Assembly (NCBI RefSeq): GCF_012070565.1 | Contig: NZ_JAAQRO010000003.1 | Span: 62,001 to 126,000 of the forward strand | Length of the DNA stretch: 64,000 bases | From: Anaerosporobacter faecicola | GTDB taxonomy: Bacteria > Bacillota > Clostridia > Lachnospirales > Lachnospiraceae | Reading direction: 5' to 3' | Part shown: in pieces, positions 37,361 to 47,221 of the stretch | Layout: every line of letters starts with the position of its first letter | Position numbering within the stretch: the first letter of the stretch is position 1 | Notes under the pieces: generated by a model | Databases searched by the model: none | Told to the model about the DNA's origin: nothing | What the model saw: only the letters and a program-made list of their open reading frames with translations | Position numbers and translations under genes: made by a program

Positions 37361-40300
37361 ATGAAAAAGAAGAAGAAAATTTGTTTATTATTAGCTCTCC
37401 TATTAGCATTCAGTGTTTCAGTTGATAATTATTCTCCTATGCAAAAAGGGAATACGGAAGTATCAGCAAAAGAAGTTACATATGGAATCAATGAAATCTT
37501 AACGGAGAATTCAGAAGATAATCAGTTTACAATTCTTGAGATCGTCCCACATAAGGGATTGGCTGAAATTGGATATAGTGTGTCTGGTCAAGAACCGGTT
37601 TCCTGGAAGGAATACTTACAGACACTAGGTACCTACAAACAGAGAAAAGCATTTCTCGAAAACTTATTAACGCAGTATACGAAGGTTTTAGACCCATATT
37701 CTGGTGGTGTTCTAGCTCCATCGTATATATATAACTATGTTGAGAAATCAACAATACCATCTACAGCAGACCCAAGTTCATGGACTGCTGTAGACTCCTC
37801 TGATGAAAGTAATTCCCTTGAATCAGGGTATTATTCCTTTGAGAATAATGGAGATGGAGATTATCGATTTAGTGATGATCTGAGTATCAATTATACAGAA
37901 GATTCTGGAAACTATTATCGTTTCGAACCTGTAGAATCTAGTAGTTATAAGGAAAGAGCACAATATAAAAAAGAAGTAGATACGTATGTACAAGATTCAA
38001 CAGGAGAATATCTGGTTACTTTTGTTTATGATTATGCAAAAAATCATAAGAATGAACAAGCATACGTTGTAAACAATGCGAAACAGAATGATGGAACAGA
38101 AACAGACAAGAAAAATCTCTATAGTGAAGTTCAGGTTCCACAGTATGAAGCAATTACCAGTGAAGCCCAGATGGATGCAGTTGAAATCTGTGCAAAATTT
38201 ATCATATCAGATCAAAGTGATAAGAGTGTTGCACACTATTCCGTAGATGAAGTGGTGATGCTTTCAGAACTGGAAGGTTTCTACGATAAAAAAGTAGATG
38301 AACTTGGTAATGAAGTTCTTGATGAGAATGGGGAATGTGAGTATACATTTAATCAGAATAAGGAAGGTCGATATAACATCACATTTAAACCAGATGAAAA
38401 CGGTTGTTATGAGTTGGAAGAATTAAATGATATCAGTATGGATGATTCTAGTTTGATGAGTCTCTATTATATAAGAAGTAGTAACGATTTTGTGTACTAT
38501 AATTATGATGGTGGAAGTTCTAGTGTTGTTGGCTTTACTGCAATTGATGAGAGTAAAAAAGTAAAAGAGCATAACAGATACTATTATGTTGACCAGAGTT
38601 ACAAAGTAGAAAGTGGAAGTGGTTACTATAGCGGTAAAACCAGATATGTTAAAACAACCGCTCCAAATGGTGGTTATGTACTGGAATTAAGAAATCTTGA
38701 CTCATACCGTGGTGATATATTCACGTATGACAAGGGAAATGGTGATTACACCTGGGTGGAAGATGATGTGGATCCTTTCCCAGTGACGGATTACAATGCA
38801 ACGAAAGTATATTGTAAAGATGTTTTGATTAAGAAAACAGGAAGCTTCTGTTTTAAGGGTGGCTTGGATAATAGTGATCGTTTCAAGACAACAATCTTGG
38901 GATTAAGTGAAGAGCAGGCAGAGAAATTTAAGATAAAAGTAGTAACAATGACGCCAGATGAGTTAAATGAGGACTACATTGAGAAAGGCTCAGACAGTAT
39001 AATTAATCATGCCAATATGTTCTTTGTATCGGATAATTATAATCATAGTCCATTCTTTATGTGGAGCTATGAAAACTTCTCGAAAGAAGGAATGGCTTTA
39101 TCCGCTGATGAACGAATGACCACAACATATAAGACAGATTCCTTAGAAGAACAGGAACCGAAATATAAGAATTTTGATTCCATCAAGGATAAACTGACCT
39201 TCAAGAATAATGATTTTACCAATGCAACAATGAAAGCAATTGCAAATCGAATCACAAAAAATGTAACAGTTGGAGACACAACATTGCCAAGAGCACCAAT
39301 GGTATATGATACCTCCTTATTATCTAGAGTCGGAGAAAGCAATAACGTTGGAATGCTGTATAAGAAGATTATTGGAAGCAATAATACGCAACCTCGTGTT
39401 TATGAGAATGTGTTTGGGTACAGTGGCTCTGAAAATGTGTTATTTAATAATAATTTTACAGAAGATCCTAATTATTCGTTGAAATCGTACCGTGATAACT
39501 TTTCTGATATATTAGAGGATCTACAGAATGAAGACATTGTTCGTGTGGCGAATGGGGTTGCTCCATATGGTGAATCATTAACGGTAGATAATATCATCCG
39601 TTATATCCTCAATTATGAAAACAAGAGGGAGTTAATTAAGAAAACTTCAGTTACCATTCTTGAAATCCAACCATGTAATTCTTTTGAATTAAAAGAGATC
39701 ATTGAACAAGATGTAGAGAGCTGGGTACGATACTTTAATCTTGTACCGAAAGATTCTAATGCAGATTTGGATGACTATAAGAATTATGATATTAACATCG
39801 TATGTATGAATTCCAGTGAATTCGATGGAAAAATCGAAGATTTGAATACCGTATATGACATGATCTATATTGGTTTAAGTACGGAAGGAATGAATACGGT
39901 AAAAGGAGAAACGGTATATAATGATAGTAGAATGAATGGAAAAATCTATTGTCATGTTGGTGATGTAGTCAAATGTAGTACGGACTTATTAGGTTTGCTT
40001 GATCAGGACTACTATAAAAACTATGCTGGCAAAAAACTTGGCCTTAAAGATGAAACATTTTTTTGGACTACTAGTAAGGGTAAGTATGTCGAAACAGGAG
40101 TTGGTAATCAGAGATATTCCGGTAATGATATAACAAAGGTGAAGTATAATGATTTAGTGAATTACGTGGAAGGAAATTATCCAGTATTATTGGAAGATGG
40201 CTTCTATAAGACCTACAGCGGGAATAAGGAACCAAACCGTACGTATCTAGATGGCGTATCCTATATGTACAAATTCGCAGAGTATTGTTTGGGCAGAACG

Positions 40301-42466
40301 AATGTAGCACAGTCCAATATCTTTAGTAAGACTTGGGTAGCAACAAATGAAGAAGAGAAAGTTGCAGCATCTTATTTTAAGACGTATTTGGCAATTCCAA
40401 AATTGCATTTGGATCTAGTGAGTTGCCCAACGGAGTATTCATGTGATGAAACATATCAATATGGGAAAATACAATTAAATGCAACCTATCTGTCACCGAA
40501 TGCAAAGGGAAAGTATGAATTAGATTATAAGTTTACCATAACCGATAAGATGGCACTTGTGGCGTCCAACCTAACCTATTCAGTGAAATTATATCTCGAT
40601 GTTGATGCGGATGGTCGCTTCACAGATAATGAATTGATGAAAGATATTGTTGTAAAGAAGGGAAGTAAGAAAGTAGAAGCGGATCAATTAGTATTAGGAA
40701 ATGATACAGATTCATCTACCTTTACCGTAGCAAGGGAATTACCGGATGGCTATGCAGGGGTTATTCCTTGGAAATTAGAAATCATACGGAATACGACGGA
40801 TAAGGATATCGATAATGGTTATATTCGAACTTCAGTAAATGGGTACACTGCCATTGAGAAAAAATCAGTGGACAAGGAAAAAGTTAAAATATTACAGATT
40901 AATAAATCATCTGGAAGTACGTTAAATCTACAAGAACAATTTCGTTCGAGAGATAATGATTATCAGGATTCAAAAAATTATTACTATACATATGGAACAA
41001 ACTTGAATGATTTTATTTTGGATGTAACAACGATAACTACTTATGATTATGTGAATAAGATTAACCAGAATGAAAACTATTTGGATGATTTCAATATGAT
41101 CATCATTGGTTTTGCAGATTGTATGACCTATATCAACAGTCAAAAGGCGGTGGATAAGATTGTAGAATTTGCTGATGAAGGGAAATGTATCCTGTTTACC
41201 CATGATACAACAATATTCTCCAATGTATCTTCTAGTACACGTCTATATAATATCTATGGTGGAGATACGGGATCACCTGACGTTGCCTGTGGTGGAGATA
41301 ATAACCCAGAGTATCGGTTGTTATGTGGAATGGACCGTTTTGGTATTACACCGAAGGTAGATAGTGAAGATGTAGATTATGGAGAATTCTGGGATAAGAA
41401 TACCATGACTGCTCCGGAAAAGTTAACAGAACTACAGGGATTTACAACACAGTTATTGCAGAAGATGGCTTTAAAGACAAGTGATAACGATTATTATAAA
41501 TATCCTACTTTTAACCAATATGCGAGTCCAATTAATACACCGATTAATCAATTAAAGAATAGAAACAATGGCTGTTCTGACTGGGCAAGAACGCAAACCA
41601 TACAAAAGATTAATGAAGGACAGATTACCAATTATCCATATAAGATTATTGATAATTTTAGAGTATCCATTACGCATTCCCAGTACTATCAGATTGATAT
41701 GGGAGATGATGTTGTTGTATGGTTTGCGTTAGCAGGAGATGGATCAGAAACAGCAAATTTACGATATAATATCTTACCAAATGATGTACGAAACAACTAT
41801 TATATCTATAATAAAGGAAACATCACCTACTCTGGTGTGGGACATGCTTCAAATCCTACTGAAATGGAAGCAAAATTATTCATTAATACAATGATTGCTG
41901 CTTACAAAGCGGCTTCTGACAAACCAAGTATTAATATAACGAATGAAAATGTTGGTACAACAAAAGATGGAGAACAGTTCTTTTATGTAGATTATGATGT
42001 GAAGAAGTATAGTAGCATGAATGATAAGGTTTATACGAATGTCAGTGGTGAAGAACGAGATGGAAAGAATTATGTAGACGTTTACTACCGTGTTAAGAAT
42101 CCAAATCTTGATATGAATGCAGATTTATCTGTGAAATACTATGTCAATGAAGATAACGGAAACGATGTGGATTGTACCAGTTATATTGAAACAACAACTG
42201 TGCAAGACCCAGAGTATGTACTACCGTTAACGGAAGGTAAGATTAAAGTAGAAGCGAGTGACTCTATCGGATCAGATGAGGAGCAAATGGATAAATTGTA
42301 TCACATTGCTGTTCCAGTTGATCTCTTCTCACAACTATCACCAGGAAGTAAGAAGATGAAACTGAAGATTCGAATCTACTATGTATCAACCTTAAAAGGA
42401 AAGAATGCAGTAGAAAATGACATGATCATTAATTTTGTAAACAGAAATTTGTTTGATATGAATTAG
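37361..42466 (+). CDS. Very large exported protein of the pilus operon (DUF5057-like)
   Basis: About 1701 residues. N-terminal signal peptide KKKKKICLLLALLLAFSVSV, cleaved near VSAKEV. The segment FTILEIVPHKGLAEIGYSVS with GQEPV resembles proteins annotated DUF5057 (from memory). Two further segments open the same way: VTILEIQPCNSFEL in the middle and VKILQINKSSG in the last third. Each is followed by strands such as YDMIYIGLSTE or FNMIIIGFADCMTYINSQKA with FADEGKCILFTHDTT, suggesting three GATase1/flavodoxin-like alpha/beta modules separated by Asp/Tyr-rich linkers. Only 42 nt after the PilW-like gene and before the operon terminator, so it is part of the pilus operon; a surface or tip-associated factor is an inference. 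No membrane anchor at the C-terminus. Confidence 0.75.
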   Translation: MKKKKKICLLLALLLAFSVSVDNYSPMQKGNTEVSAKEVTYGINEILTENSEDNQFTILEIVPHKGLAEIGYSVSGQEPVSWKEYLQTLGTYKQRKAFLENLLTQYTKVLDPYSGGVLAPSYIYNYVEKSTIPSTADPSSWTAVDSSDESNSLESGYYSFENNGDGDYRFSDDLSINYTEDSGNYYRFEPVESSSYKERAQYKKEVDTYVQDSTGEYLVTFVYDYAKNHKNEQAYVVNNAKQNDGTETDKKNLYSEVQVPQYEAITSEAQMDAVEICAKFIISDQSDKSVAHYSVDEVVMLSELEGFYDKKVDELGNEVLDENGECEYTFNQNKEGRYNITFKPDENGCYELEELNDISMDDSSLMSLYYIRSSNDFVYYNYDGGSSSVVGFTAIDESKKVKEHNRYYYVDQSYKVESGSGYYSGKTRYVKTTAPNGGYVLELRNLDSYRGDIFTYDKGNGDYTWVEDDVDPFPVTDYNATKVYCKDVLIKKTGSFCFKGGLDNSDRFKTTILGLSEEQAEKFKIKVVTMTPDELNEDYIEKGSDSIINHANMFFVSDNYNHSPFFMWSYENFSKEGMALSADERMTTTYKTDSLEEQEPKYKNFDSIKDKLTFKNNDFTNATMKAIANRITKNVTVGDTTLPRAPMVYDTSLLSRVGESNNVGMLYKKIIGSNNTQPRVYENVFGYSGSENVLFNNNFTEDPNYSLKSYRDNFSDILEDLQNEDIVRVANGVAPYGESLTVDNIIRYILNYENKRELIKKTSVTILEIQPCNSFELKEIIEQDVESWVRYFNLVPKDSNADLDDYKNYDINIVCMNSSEFDGKIEDLNTVYDMIYIGLSTEGMNTVKGETVYNDSRMNGKIYCHVGDVVKCSTDLLGLLDQDYYKNYAGKKLGLKDETFFWTTSKGKYVETGVGNQRYSGNDITKVKYNDLVNYVEGNYPVLLEDGFYKTYSGNKEPNRTYLDGVSYMYKFAEYCLGRTNVAQSNIFSKTWVATNEEEKVAASYFKTYLAIPKLHLDLVSCPTEYSCDETYQYGKIQLNATYLSPNAKGKYELDYKFTITDKMALVASNLTYSVKLYLDVDADGRFTDNELMKDIVVKKGSKKVEADQLVLGNDTDSSTFTVARELPDGYAGVIPWKLEIIRNTTDKDIDNGYIRTSVNGYTAIEKKSVDKEKVKILQINKSSGSTLNLQEQFRSRDNDYQDSKNYYYTYGTNLNDFILDVTTITTYDYVNKINQNENYLDDFNMIIIGFADCMTYINSQKAVDKIVEFADEGKCILFTHDTTIFSNVSSSTRLYNIYGGDTGSPDVACGGDNNPEYRLLCGMDRFGITPKVDSEDVDYGEFWDKNTMTAPEKLTELQGFTTQLLQKMALKTSDNDYYKYPTFNQYASPINTPINQLKNRNNGCSDWARTQTIQKINEGQITNYPYKIIDNFRVSITHSQYYQIDMGDDVVVWFALAGDGSETANLRYNILPNDVRNNYYIYNKGNITYSGVGHASNPTEMEAKLFINTMIAAYKAASDKPSINITNENVGTTKDGEQFFYVDYDVKKYSSMNDKVYTNVSGEERDGKNYVDVYYRVKNPNLDMNADLSVKYYVNEDNGNDVDCTSYIETTTVQDPEYVLPLTEGKIKVEASDSIGSDEEQMDKLYHIAVPVDLFSQLSPGSKKMKLKIRIYYVSTLKGKNAVENDMIINFVNRNLFDMN

Positions 42467-42490
42467 GATTTTGTAAGGGAATCGATTTTC

Positions 42491-42540
42491 AAGAAAAAAG
42501 ACGTGTGTTTTATGCTTGCATGAACATATGTCTTTTTTCA
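42491..42540 (+). terminator. Terminator of the pilus operon
   Basis: GAAAAAAGAC (42493-42502) pairs with GTCTTTTTTC (42530-42539). The loop contains a small ATGCTTGCAT palindrome. Confidence 0.8.
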
Positions 42541-42616
42541 AAATTATAAAGCTTTTCAGAAATATGTTTTCATTTTTCTTGGAATGTTTTATGATAATTG
42601 AAAGGAGGCGTTATTG

Positions 42617-43372
42617 ATGAAATATGAATATGATGAAAAAGAGCTTTTCTGTTACTATGATGAGAAAACAATCTATGGAAAATTAATGACACCAAAGAAT
42701 ACAACAGGAGAACTTCCGGTGATTATCTGTAGTCATGGGTATAATGCAAACTATGAATCCATGGCATGGTTTAGCAGACAATTTGCAGAACATGGTATAG
42801 CCAGTTACTGTTTTGATTTTTGTGGTGGTAGTGTTGCTTCCAAAAGTAGTGGTTCACCGGTGGAGATGAGCATTAAAACTGAACAAGCGGACCTAAAAGC
42901 TGTTATTGACCAAATTTCTTCCTTACAGGGAATTGATCGGAATCAGATCTATCTTTTGGGAGCCAGTCAAGGAGGATTCATATCTGCATTAGTAGCAGCG
43001 AATGATTGTAAACGGATCAAGAATCTGTTCTTAATGTTCCCGGCATTTTGCATACCAGATGATTGGAAAGGTGCCAAAGGGCAACCAGTTAGGGAAACCA
43101 TTGATTTTATGGGGATGACCATAGGGCAAAAGTTTGTTGATGATTTGCCAGATTTTGATGTATATTCTTATATTCGCAAGTACGAAAAGCATGTGAAGAT
43201 TTTCCATGGTGATGCAGATGGTATTGTTAAGTTGTCTTATGCACAGGTAGCACAGAAAGCGTATCCAGATTGCGAGTTGACCATCTACCCAGGTGAGGGA
43301 CATGGTTTCTCCCGGGATTATGACAAACGTCTGATGGAAGAAATCTGTAGTTATGTTCAGCAGAATCAGTAG
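42617..43372 (+). CDS. Alpha/beta-hydrolase, cinnamoyl/feruloyl-esterase-like
   Basis: 251-residue cytoplasmic alpha/beta-hydrolase. The nucleophile Ser lies in LLGASQGGFIS (GxSxG type), the acid in GDADGIVKLSY and the catalytic His in GEGHGFSRDYDK; the oxyanion region is IICSHGYNANY. The combination resembles intracellular cinnamoyl esterases of lactobacilli and Butyrivibrio that release hydroxycinnamic acids from plant cell-wall sugars, but the substrate is not proven. AAAGGAGG at 42601-42608 lies 8 nt before the ATG at 42617. Stands alone after the pilus terminator. Confidence 0.82.
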   Translation: MKYEYDEKELFCYYDEKTIYGKLMTPKNTTGELPVIICSHGYNANYESMAWFSRQFAEHGIASYCFDFCGGSVASKSSGSPVEMSIKTEQADLKAVIDQISSLQGIDRNQIYLLGASQGGFISALVAANDCKRIKNLFLMFPAFCIPDDWKGAKGQPVRETIDFMGMTIGQKFVDDLPDFDVYSYIRKYEKHVKIFHGDADGIVKLSYAQVAQKAYPDCELTIYPGEGHGFSRDYDKRLMEEICSYVQQNQ

Positions 43373-43434
43373 ATATGATATATGTTTGCAGAGATGTTCT
43401 GCAATAGTAGTGAAAATTTTGCTTGTTTTGTTGG

Positions 43435-44175
43435 TTATAATATACGAACACCATTTGCCTTATTTGTTACATAGGTAATGTAATCTTCACGAAATGTGGT
43501 ACGAACCGTTCTAGAAAGTGGAATGACTGTAGAATATATGTTCATCTCAATATTTGCAGTGTTAAGCCGTTTGATATATTCCATATTAACAATAAAAGAA
43601 CGGTGTACTTTGAAAAAGGACTCTTTGTCGCGTAGAATATTCTCCAACTCATACATTGTTCCAGTTGTAATCATACATTCTCCATTTCGCAGGAAAAAGT
43701 AAAGCTTATCAAGGCGAACCTCAGCGTAAACTATATTTGTAAGGAATACTTTTTGAAGGGTTCCTTTTTGTCGAATAAGAATATAGGAATCCTCTTGAGG
43801 TTTACAATTCAGAATTGCTTTTTTTATCTCATGATCAAGAAGATCTTTAGAGAATGGTTTCAACAGATAAGAGGCGGCATTGACTTCATAGGAATCAATG
43901 GCATAGTCTCGTGAGCTGGTAAGAAATAGAATCTGGGCAGTGGAATCCTGTTTACGAATGGTACGAGCAATTTCTAATCCAGAAACAAAAGGCATAATCA
44001 TATCTAGAAGATAGATTTCATATGTAATTCCGCGTTCTATCTCATTAATTAAGGAATCGCCGGAGTTGAAACTTTTAACTTGAATTTGCTCATCAGAGAA
44101 GCTTAGTGTGGTGAGCATTTTTTCTAGAATGCGTAATTGAATGATATCATCATCACAAATTGCTATGTTAATCAT
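43435..44175 (-). CDS. LytTR-family response regulator
   Basis: 246 residues. Receiver domain with acidic pair IAICDDD at the start, phospho-acceptor Asp in YEIYLLDMIMPF (about residue 57) and Lys in YLLKPFSK; the C-terminal ~100 residues form a LytTR DNA-binding domain (VYAEVRLDKLYFFLRNG, FFKVHRSFIVNMEYIKRL). AgrA/LytR-type proteins normally pair with an HPK10 kinase; none is encoded beside it, so it is an orphan here. Its target is unknown. It is transcribed towards the esterase gene, with a 60-bp gap and no obvious terminator. Confidence 0.93.
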   Translation of the reverse strand: MINIAICDDDIIQLRILEKMLTTLSFSDEQIQVKSFNSGDSLINEIERGITYEIYLLDMIMPFVSGLEIARTIRKQDSTAQILFLTSSRDYAIDSYEVNAASYLLKPFSKDLLDHEIKKAILNCKPQEDSYILIRQKGTLQKVFLTNIVYAEVRLDKLYFFLRNGECMITTGTMYELENILRDKESFFKVHRSFIVNMEYIKRLNTANIEMNIYSTVIPLSRTVRTTFREDYITYVTNKANGVRIL

Positions 44176-44480
44176 GGTGTCTCCCCCTGTATAAAAAAGT
44201 TGTTTTACAGGTCAAGAAGTTATATATTCATATCAATATGAAAGGTATAACCATTTATCCCTAGCATAATTATAGCAAATTATATGGGTATTGCAATGGA
44301 ATATGCATTTTATAGGCAAAATAATGCATTTCATGGGTTGCGTATTTTTTTGTAGTTTTTTGTGGCATTATTAATGATAAGAGTTATTCTTGTAGATATG
44401 GACGGACGAAAAAAAGAATCTAACTCTGGGAGAATAAGATTCTGTATCTTGCAACCCCGGCTAATGCAGTACAGAATCTG
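44176..44480. other. Intergenic region upstream of the LytTR gene, with a hairpin
   Basis: No gene seen. A 10-bp hairpin, AGATTCTGTA (44437-44446) / TACAGAATCT (44470-44479), encloses CAACCCCGG and directly abuts the terminator at 44481. The T-rich stretch near 44344-44362 may contain the LytTR promoter, but no clear boxes are visible. Confidence 0.5.
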
Positions 44481-44519
44481 AAAAAAGACTAAACAGATTA
44501 TACTGTTTAGTCTTTTTTT
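44481..44519. terminator. Terminator of the alpha-galactosidase gene
   Basis: AAAAAAGACTAAACAG (44481-44496) pairs with CTGTTTAGTCTTTTTTT (44503-44519), a perfect 16-bp stem with A and T runs that works in both directions. It serves the minus-strand GH27 gene whose stop is at 44552. Confidence 0.9.
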
Positions 44520-44551
44520 GTTCTATGTACAAGTGTCGGGGAGCTCTAGTG

Positions 44552-45841
44552 CTAAGCTGATTCTATACGATATAATTTTACTCCATGGGCTGGAATGGAT
44601 ACTTGTAATGAAAAATCCTTGTATTCTTTTGTTTCTTGTGTCCAAAGCTCAGTGATTTTCGAAGTAGAATGGATATATGCTGGTAACCAATTGAATTCGA
44701 TGGTAAGCTCCCTTGCTTCTTCTAAATTAAATACAGCAAGATAACTTGTAGTTCCATTCAAATCTTGTGATGTCCAAACTACCTTCTGTTGATCACGGAC
44801 AAGTTGTCTGGCATGTTGACTATTGGTTAGAAGATGAAGAACGTCCTTGTTCGTAAGTAATGCAAGTGTCCATGGGTCTAATTTGGTCAGCTCTGCACCA
44901 AGCATCATTGGAGAACGAAAGATTGACCATAGGGAAATCATAGTCATTTGCTCTTCTTTTGTAAAATTGGTCTGTCGCTCTTCTCCAAAACCTTTCCCCA
45001 AATATCCAACAGGTATCATATCACAGTCAGGGTAGCAGCCTGTAGAGACATGGTTTTGCCAATGTTCACAACGTTCGAACATGTTAAGGAGGAGAGACCA
45101 GTTATCCCAGAAATCATCAGTAATTCTCCACATATTAGCATAGGTTTCATAATGCCATGCTTCCTCTACTTTTGCTGGCCCAGGAGAAAGGCTAAGTACA
45201 ATGGGACGATTACATGACTGAATTGCTTTTTGGAGCATGATAATTTCTTCCTTTGCAGATGTAGCATCCATGCGGCAGATATCATCACATTTTACAAAAT
45301 CAACACCCCAGCTTGCGTATAATTCAAATAGAGAATCATAGTATTCTTGTGAACCTGGACGATTAGGAACAATACCGTACATATCAGGATTCCAAGAACA
45401 GATGGAGCTTGGATCTGCAACCTGATTTGCTGTAACAGAAGTTCCTTTTATCTTTGTGTGATTATGTGCAGCAATACGAGGAATACCTCGCATAATATGG
45501 ATTCCGAATTTTAGACCAAGGTTGTGAATATAGTCCGCTAATGGTTTAAATCCAGCTCCACTAACAGAGGATGGAAATCGATCTGGACAAGGATATAATC
45601 TGGAGTATTCATCCATTTCAATCTGTTCAAATGGGATATATTGATATTGATCACGCAAACTGCCTGTATGGTAAGCATACCATTCAATATCCACAACAAC
45701 ATATTCCCAGCCATACGCTTTCATATAAGTGGCCATAAAATCCGCATTCTTCTTAATATCTTCTTCAGTGACAGTGGTGTCATAGTAGTCATAACTGTTC
45801 CAACCCATTGGTGGGGTTGGGGCAAACATATTCTTATCCAT
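44552..45841 (-). CDS. Alpha-galactosidase, glycoside hydrolase family 27
   Basis: 429 residues, cytoplasmic. GH27 signatures: PPMGWNSYDYYDTTVTEE (about 10-27), YVVVDIEW, the nucleophile Asp (about Asp186) in GVDFVKCDDICRMD, and the acid/base Asp (about 242-243) in MWRITDDFWDNW. A C-terminal beta-sandwich ends in IPAHGVKLYRI. It should remove alpha-1,6- or alpha-1,3-galactosyl or related (alpha-N-acetylgalactosaminyl, beta-L-arabinopyranosyl) residues from imported oligosaccharides; the family does not fix the substrate. AGAGGGAAG precedes the start. It is divergent from an AraC regulator 360 bp away, which probably controls it. Confidence 0.92.
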   Translation of the reverse strand: MDKNMFAPTPPMGWNSYDYYDTTVTEEDIKKNADFMATYMKAYGWEYVVVDIEWYAYHTGSLRDQYQYIPFEQIEMDEYSRLYPCPDRFPSSVSGAGFKPLADYIHNLGLKFGIHIMRGIPRIAAHNHTKIKGTSVTANQVADPSSICSWNPDMYGIVPNRPGSQEYYDSLFELYASWGVDFVKCDDICRMDATSAKEEIIMLQKAIQSCNRPIVLSLSPGPAKVEEAWHYETYANMWRITDDFWDNWSLLLNMFERCEHWQNHVSTGCYPDCDMIPVGYLGKGFGEERQTNFTKEEQMTMISLWSIFRSPMMLGAELTKLDPWTLALLTNKDVLHLLTNSQHARQLVRDQQKVVWTSQDLNGTTSYLAVFNLEEARELTIEFNWLPAYIHSTSKITELWTQETKEYKDFSLQVSIPAHGVKLYRIESA

Positions 45842-45870
45842 TATCTTCCCTCTTTCTATTAATTGATAAC

Positions 45871-45986
45871 CTAATACAACCTATTGCTCAGAAATCCGCC
45901 CTAATCGGGCTACTTTCTCATGTCTTGCGGTTCCCAAGGTTATGTTATTTCATGCAAGCATGAAAAACTTAACTTTGGTTAGAAGC
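45871..45986. repeat. Long-hairpin repeat R2, copy a
   Basis: About 115 bp, followed at once by a second tandem copy. Core blocks: CCCTAATCGGGCTACTTTCT, CATG, TTGCGGTTCCCAAGGTTATG, then TTCATGCAAGCATGAA and AACTTTGG. The palindrome is imperfect here. Confidence 0.82.
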
Positions 45987-45988
45987 AT

Positions 45989-46135
45989 AATACAACCTAT
46001 TGCTCCGCATAAAGAGCTCTCGCAATAGGAATCCATTCGAAATCCACCCTAATCGGGCTACTTTCTCATGTTTTGCGGTTCCCAAGGTTATGCTTTTTCA
46101 TGCAAGCATGAAAAACATAACTTTGGGAACCTTGT
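45989..46135. repeat. Long-hairpin repeat R2, copy b
   Basis: Second tandem copy with an extra ~30-bp CCTATTGC ... GCAATAGG hairpin at its left end. Its right half is a near-perfect 26-bp inverted repeat: GGTTCCCAAGGTTATG ... TTTTCATGC (46077-46103) against GCATGAAAAACATAAC and TTGGGAACC (46106-46131). It ends 69 bp before the AraC gene. Confidence 0.85.
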
Positions 46136-46203
46136 ATAATATAGTATACTTATAGTAAACTTGGTATGGAAAGAGGATTATTACTGTGTAAGGGGGTAAT
46201 ATT

Positions 46204-47061
46204 TTGATATATCGGAACTTTAATTTTGCTGATTGGGATACCTTTGTTACAAAACAACTCCATGTCTATGATTTTGGAGTTGAGAAACGTGAAGATGAGT
46301 CTTATGCATATGATAATGAAAGAAGACAAGATTATGATGGGTTTTTGTTTCAATATACGTTAGAAGGAAAAGGCTTTTTTGAACAGGAAGATCGTGTTGT
46401 TTCATTAACCCCTGGGAAAGCGTTCTTGATTCCTTTTCCACATGGTAGTAAGTATTATTATAAGAAGGAAGAGGAACATGGTTGGACATTTTTTTATATT
46501 CATTTTAATGGGGAGATAGCAAAACAGTATTGTACATACATGGAGAATACGTTTGGGAATATATTGACGATTGATCAAAACGCAGATTCCATTCAGTGTT
46601 TCTTAAGAGAGTATACAAATGTCCAAAATGGAAAGCAGTATGGTTTATATAATAATAGTGTATTCCTATACCAATTTCTAACATTATTACTTCAGGATTT
46701 GGAATCTCCCTCGTATGGAAAGAAGATTGGTTGTGTGGAACAGGCAGTGGTATGGTTGGAACAGAATTTTTCCACACAAAAAAATCTATCGGATATGTGC
46801 ATTGAACTAGGGGTGTCATTGTCTCATCTAACTAGACAATTTCATCTACAAAAGGGAATTACCCCTATGCAGTATCTGCAGGATATTCGCCTGAAACACT
46901 CATTGAACTTATTAGTTACAAGTACGTTGTTGATTGAAGAAATAGCAATACAGTGTGGTTTTTCTAATGGTAATTACTATACGAAAGTATTTCGAAGATC
47001 GTTTGGGCTGACACCTTCCGCATACCGCTTGCTTCATGGAGGAAAGAGCATAGAGTTCTGA
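46204..47061 (+). CDS. AraC-family transcriptional regulator
   Basis: 285 residues. The N-terminal cupin-like sensor (FLFQYTLEGKGFFEQEDRVV, LTPGKAFLIPFPHGSKYYY) is followed by a C-terminal double HTH (LSDMCIELGVSLSHLTRQFH and IAIQCGFSNGNYYTKVFRRS with FGLTPSAYR). Start codon is probably TTG at 46204, with AAGGGGG at 46189-46195 eight bases upstream. It is divergent from the GH27 gene and most likely activates it in response to a galactoside (inference). Confidence 0.92.
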   Translation: MIYRNFNFADWDTFVTKQLHVYDFGVEKREDESYAYDNERRQDYDGFLFQYTLEGKGFFEQEDRVVSLTPGKAFLIPFPHGSKYYYKKEEEHGWTFFYIHFNGEIAKQYCTYMENTFGNILTIDQNADSIQCFLREYTNVQNGKQYGLYNNSVFLYQFLTLLLQDLESPSYGKKIGCVEQAVVWLEQNFSTQKNLSDMCIELGVSLSHLTRQFHLQKGITPMQYLQDIRLKHSLNLLVTSTLLIEEIAIQCGFSNGNYYTKVFRRSFGLTPSAYRLLHGGKSIEF

Positions 47062-47221
47062 CAACAATACCATAAGTATTAAAAAAGAAAAGTAGTTTTA
47101 CTTATAGATAAAGCAAATATTATTAACCCGTCTAATAAGTAACATAAGAAATTAATACAGTGCAAAGTAAGACAAAGCACGAAAAATGTGGTAAGATAAT
47201 GAAAGAGATACAACTCGACGA

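Noticed and set aside
45871-46135. Possible CRISPR array from two tandem similar blocks
   Set aside because: Only two copies of unequal length, each a long palindrome rather than a short repeat with unique spacers, and no cas genes anywhere in the window.
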